Shown one piece after another: positions 59,380 through 64,000 of a stretch of 64,000 nucleotides of DNA. The notes beneath the pieces were generated by a model. That model was not told where the DNA came from. It was given only the letters and a program-made list of their open reading frames with translations, and did no database searches. The number at the start of each line of letters is the position of its first letter. Within the stretch, counting starts at the first letter, position 1. The stretch comes from Poronia punctata. Its lineage: Eukaryota; Ascomycota; Sordariomycetes; Xylariales; Xylariaceae. A program made the translations under genes and the position numbers. The stretch covers positions 23,705 through 87,704 of the forward strand of contig MU401619.1 of assembly GCA_022579005.1 (NCBI GenBank), read 5' to 3'.

Positions 59380-62300
59380 TAGGACCTAGCTAATTAGAAG
59401 GCTATAAGTGTTAAAGATAGCCCTTTAGATAAAGGGGTTAAATAAGATTAACTTATTAGTTTTATATTATATATACTTATAAATATAAAGTGTAGACTTT
59501 TTTTATATAAAGAAAATAAAAACTGCTAATTTTTAGCTAAAAATAAAAATAAATAAACTTATATTTTTTTAAAGCTTAAAAAAGGACTTTTTTTTTATAA
59601 ACCCTTTTAGCTTATATAAAATTATTAAATTAAATTAAAGCTATTTTTACTTTTAAGTTGCTATATTAAGCTTTTTATTATAAATAATTTTATATTTTTT
59701 ATAAAAAAAAACTTTAACTTACTTAGCTTAAGTTATAAAACTTTAGTTTTTTATTTTATATATTATTTATATTTTTAAAAATTTTTATTAAAACTATTAC
59801 TAGTAATGCTTTTTTTTTTTAACTTTAATTACTAGCAATAACTATTTTTATAACTAAGCTTTTTAGCTTTTAGTTGCTATACTAGTTATTTAACTATAGT
59901 TTTTTAATTAAAAAAAATCTTTTTTAAAAAACTTTAAATTTAAAAACTTTAATAAATTAAAATTTAAGAAATTATTTAATAATAGCTTAAATAAATTTCT
60001 ATTTAAAAATAATGCTAGTTTTAATTTAAAACTTTAAAAGCTTATAAGTAATAAAAATTTTATTGCTTTTATTTTTATTTTTTTTAACTTATAATTTTTA
60101 TAATTACTTTTACTTTTTTTAGTTATGCTAACTATTATTTTAACTAATAAGCTTTACTAAATATTTTTATTACTTAAAAAATCTTTTATTAAGTATTATA
60201 TTATTAAATTATTTTTTAAAAGCTTATATATTTAAACTATTTTTTTTAAGCTTTTATTATTATATTTAATAATAAACTAAAATTTATTTTTAATACGCTT
60301 TTTTTTTAATATATAGCAACTTTTTTAGCATTACTTGCTTTATTAAACTTTTTACTTATTAAAAAAGTACTTTAATTAATAAATTACTTTTATTAATATA
60401 TATACTTATTTTTTTATTAACTTACTTATTAATAGTAAAAGTTTATTTAAAAACAATTTTTTATTAACCTTTAAACTTTAAACAATATAGCTTTTTTATT
60501 TAAAAGTTTTATACTTAATATAAGCTAAGCTTTTATATTATATAATACTTTAAATTTTTTTAATATTTTTAAAAATAATATAAATAAAAATGTTTTTATG
60601 TTTAATATTACTTTTAAATACTTTTTTAAAGTTATTTTTACTATTTATAATTATATAAAAAATATAATTTATATTTGCTAAAAGTTAGCTTATAATATTT
60701 AAGCTTTTAAAATTATTAAAAAATTTAAATTATTTTAATAATATAATAAAGTTTAAAACTTTTATAATATTATAATAAAAATTTATAAAAATAGCTTTTT
60801 AATTAATAAAAACTAATTATAATCTTTTTAATAAAAAATTAAAAAAAAGCAATATTTTTGCTTAAAAAGTATATTTTATTATTGCTTTATTTATAAAAAA
60901 TTAAAAAATTTATATTTTAGCTATTTAAAATTTTTAATATATTGCTTAAACTTATTAATAAGCTTTGCTAAAACTTTACTAAAAAGTTTAAAAGTAAAAA
61001 AGTAATTATTATAAGCTTATTAATAACTTAAATAATTATATTAAAAAAACTAATAAATAAATTTAAAACTTTTAATAGCAGCTTTATATAAACCTTTTTT
61101 AATTAAATAACTTATAAGCTTATTATAATAGGGCACCTAGCTAAAGAAGCTATCTATGCATAAACTACCTATTAGCTAAAGCTACGCTAACTAATAGCTA
61201 AGGCTTTGCTAGTTACACTTTTTTTAATCCTTTTAGCTAGTTTAGTTACCTACTTAGCTAACTAAACAAAAGTTATTTAATATACTTAGTTTTTAAAATT
61301 GCTAGCAACATTATTTTATAACTATTTTATTACTTAAACTTTTATACTTTTTTGTTTTTATATTTTTAAGTTATAATATAATATTTAGCAAAAGGATTTA
61401 AACTAAAAACTAAGTACAGTTTATAACTGCTAAGCAAATAACTAGTAACAATATAAACAAGCTTAATAAACCTAATACTAAAAATAAGCAATAAAAACTA
61501 AAAAAACTAGCTAATAGTTAAGCTAAATTTGCAAATAACTAAAAACAAAAAAGTAATAATAAATATAATAAAAAAAGCAAAAAACTTAATAGCAAACTAA
61601 AAAACTTAAAATAAAATATATTACTTATTAAAATAAATAATTAGCTAATAGCTAATAACTTTTAAAAAAGTTAAAAAAATAAAAGCTATTTTTTTTACTT
61701 TAAGCTACTATTATATAGTAGCTTATTTAATAAAAGCTTTTATTATAATAGTTTTTATAAAAGTTTAAAAAGCTAAAAAAATAATTTTTTAAACTAAATT
61801 ATTAATATAATAAACTAAAACTTATAATTACTTTAGCTACTTGCTAAGTAAAAAAAGCTATAATATAAAAACAATATTAAAGCTTTTATATATAATTATA
61901 AGCAGCTAAAATAAAATACTACTGCTATAAAAATTAAAAACTAAATTATAGCTATAAAAAAAAGTAATTAATAAAAACCTAGCTATAAAGATTTAATATA
62001 AATTATATAAGCTTTAACATAAGCTAAGTTTAATATTTAAACAAATTAGCGTTTTTATTAAAATATATTAAATTATAATAACTTAAAAAATAAAGCTACT
62101 TTTAATAACTTTTAAAAGTTTATTTAATAAAAAAATATTAATTTAAAGCTATTTAAGCAAACCTTTTAAAAATAATTATATAAGCTTTAATAATAAAAAA
62201 ATAAAAACTTAAAATTTTTTTTTTTTTATTAGTAAGTATTAATATAAAAGCTTAAAAGCGCTATACTATTAAAAAACAATAGCTAACTAGCTTTTAATTA

Positions 62301-64000
62301 TTAATATAAACTTTAAAAAAAACTAAAAAAAGTTTTAATAAAGTAGCGTATATTATTTAATAACGTAGTTATAATATATTAAAAAGCTAAAAAATAATAA
62401 AGCACTTAATATTATATTAGTAAAAAGTATAAGCTACTATAAAAGCAAAAATATACTAAACGCTTGCTAAAGTAAAAAAAGTTAGTAAATAACTTAAAAA
62501 CGCTTAAGCAGTTTAAAAAAAAAACTAATAACTTATTAAAATAATAAATAAATTAAAATTAAAGCAAATTAACATATACTAGCAATAGCTTTATAAAATA
62601 TTATTATTATAGCAAAAAAAGCTATATAGCTAAGTATTGCTTAAAAAATAAGCAATTAGCATTAAATTGCTAATTAAGCAAAGTTAAGCAAAAACTATTA
62701 AAATAGCTTAAAAGTAAAATATAAAACGTTTAAGTAGCTTAGTTAAACTTTAAAAATAAAAAGTTAAAAGCTAAGCTAAAGTAAGTTAATATGTTTAATT
62801 TACTTTAATAAAGTCTTATAAAGTATTTAGTATTATAAAGCTATTTTAAGCAGTAGCTATAGTTTTTTTAAGTAGTAAATAAAAGCTAAAAAAAGTTATT
62901 ATAAATATAAATATAAAAGCTTAAGTTAATATTATATATAAAAACTTTAAAAAAAATACTTATAAAAAATAAACATTTTATTACTTTTATTAATAAAACT
63001 AAATAAAAAGCTAATAAAGTACTAAGTAGCTTATATAGCTAGTTTTTAAATAGTTAATATTTAAAAAATTAAGTAAACTTTTAAATAAATATTTTATATA
63101 ATATATAAAAAACAAAAAATATTAAAGCTTTTAATATTATATTTAAAAATAAATTAGTTAAGTATACTATTAAATATAGCTTTTACTTAATAGTTTTATA
63201 GCAAATATTAAAAAATAAATTTTAAAAAGTTTGCTAAAAACATAGTTAGCAATTAAGTAGCATACGTTACTAACTTAATAAATATAAGTATTAGCTTTAA
63301 AAAAAAGTTACTATTTTTTAAAATTAATAATAAGCTTAATACTAAAAATAAAATTAATTTACTTAAGTATTTTAAAGCGTTTTAGTATATATACTTTAAG
63401 CTATTAGTAAAAAAGTTACTAGTGCTAAAAAAAATATAATATATAATAAACTTAGTAAAAAAAGTATAAGTACTATTTAGCTTAATTTATTTTACTATAA
63501 AAGCTTAATAGCAAGTGCTTAAAAAGTACTTTAAAAAAAACTTTTAAATAAGCTATATATAGCACTTAAAAGCAAATATAAAAGCTTTAATTTTATTTAT
63601 ACTAAAAAAAAATAAAACTATAAAGCTTTACATTAATTATAAAAGCTTAAATAAAATAATTATAAAAAATAAATATTTTTTACTTTTTATATTAAAAGTA
63701 ATAAATAAGCTAAAGTTAGTAAAGGTTTTTTTAAAGCTAAACTTTAAAAATACTTATTATTATATTTAAATTAAACGTAGTAATAAGTAAAAAACTGCTT
63801 TTTAAACAAAATATAAGCATTTTAAGTATATAATTATACTTTTTAAACTAATTAATACCTTTATAACTTTTTAAGCCTATATATATAAAGTATTAGCTAA
63901 GCTAATAAATTATATTTATATAGTTTATTTAAACAATATTATAGTTTTTTTAAAAAATAAAAAAAAATATAAAAAGCACTTTTAATTAGTTTATAAGCAG
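59380..64000. repeat. AT-rich, RIP-like decayed repeat block
   Basis: From about 59380 to the window edge the sequence becomes extremely A/T-rich, with long runs of TTTTTTA and TATAAA and stops in all frames. Remaining G and C sit mostly in GC, GCT, ACT and AGC contexts. This is the look of repeat-induced point mutation (C to T on both strands), which hits duplicated DNA in Pezizomycotina. A less altered patch lies at 61130-61270 (GGGCACCTAGC...). The block continues beyond the window. Confidence 0.9.
61450..64000 (+). pseudogene. Degenerate Ty3/Gypsy gag-pol remains
   Basis: Reading through the RIP-like changes, the plus strand still shows a Gypsy order. At 62602-62640 the frame reads YYYSKKSYIAKYC, a CCHC zinc knuckle of Gag in which Cys, Gly and His became Tyr, Ser and Tyr by G-to-A changes. 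At about 63611-63780 it reads KLYINYKSLNKIIIKNKYF...KVFLKLNFKNTYYYI, the first blocks of reverse transcriptase. At 63926-63937 the catalytic box is YLNN where active elements have YLDD. Gag and pol traces are in different frames, as in many Gypsy elements, or by indel. The left limit is a guess; the right side runs off the window. It cannot be functional. Confidence 0.85.

Overview
The window is nuclear DNA of a filamentous ascomycete (Pezizomycotina, most likely a Sordariomycete; inferred). The evidence is short GT-AG introns (about 50-120 bp) with CTAAC/CTGAC-type branch sites, fungus-specific families (Zn2Cys6 regulators, Pth11-like receptor, DUF7918), long intergenic spaces full of short repeated words, and an AT-rich right end that looks like retrotransposon DNA decayed by repeat-induced point mutation (RIP).

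Layout: 1-1016 is the 3' part of the eIF3 subunit L gene. About 6 kb without a convincing gene follows. A universal-stress-protein gene lies at 7035-9289 and a 538-bp hAT-type MITE with an intact 8-bp target duplication at 9563-10100. Then come iso-orotate decarboxylase (11485-12639, minus) and thymine 7-hydroxylase (13426-14577, plus), divergently transcribed from one shared promoter. A DUF676 serine-hydrolase gene, the fatty-acid elongation dehydratase PHS1, a DUF7918 protein and an unrecognised 302-aa protein follow. The middle holds an F-box/WD40 SCF receptor (25387-27606), a zinc-cluster regulator (29180-31874, minus), a conserved 319-aa fungal protein (34324-35517, minus), a gene-poor 5.5 kb, a second zinc-cluster regulator (41075-43110) and a C2H2 regulator with a 1.3-kb first intron (45501-48673). 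The right third is accessory in character: an MFS transporter, a Pth11-like seven-helix receptor, a salicylate-hydroxylase-type flavoprotein monooxygenase, a small secreted peptide precursor with tandem repeats and Kex2 sites, and then about 4.6 kb of AT-rich DNA (59380-64000) with recognisable remains of a Ty3/Gypsy gag-pol.

How genes work together: thymine 7-hydroxylase oxidises thymine stepwise to uracil-5-carboxylate, and iso-orotate decarboxylase turns that into uracil. The pair is therefore a complete thymine-to-uracil salvage module, and its shared promoter carries four GATAAG-type sites. The most novel item is the repeat peptide gene beside the AT-rich block: a signal peptide, two full 16-residue units each ending in Lys-Arg, and further copies broken by a repeated one-base insertion. 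A second genome-scale signal is the octamer TACGAGTA (either strand), found by eye 18 times and only outside genes.
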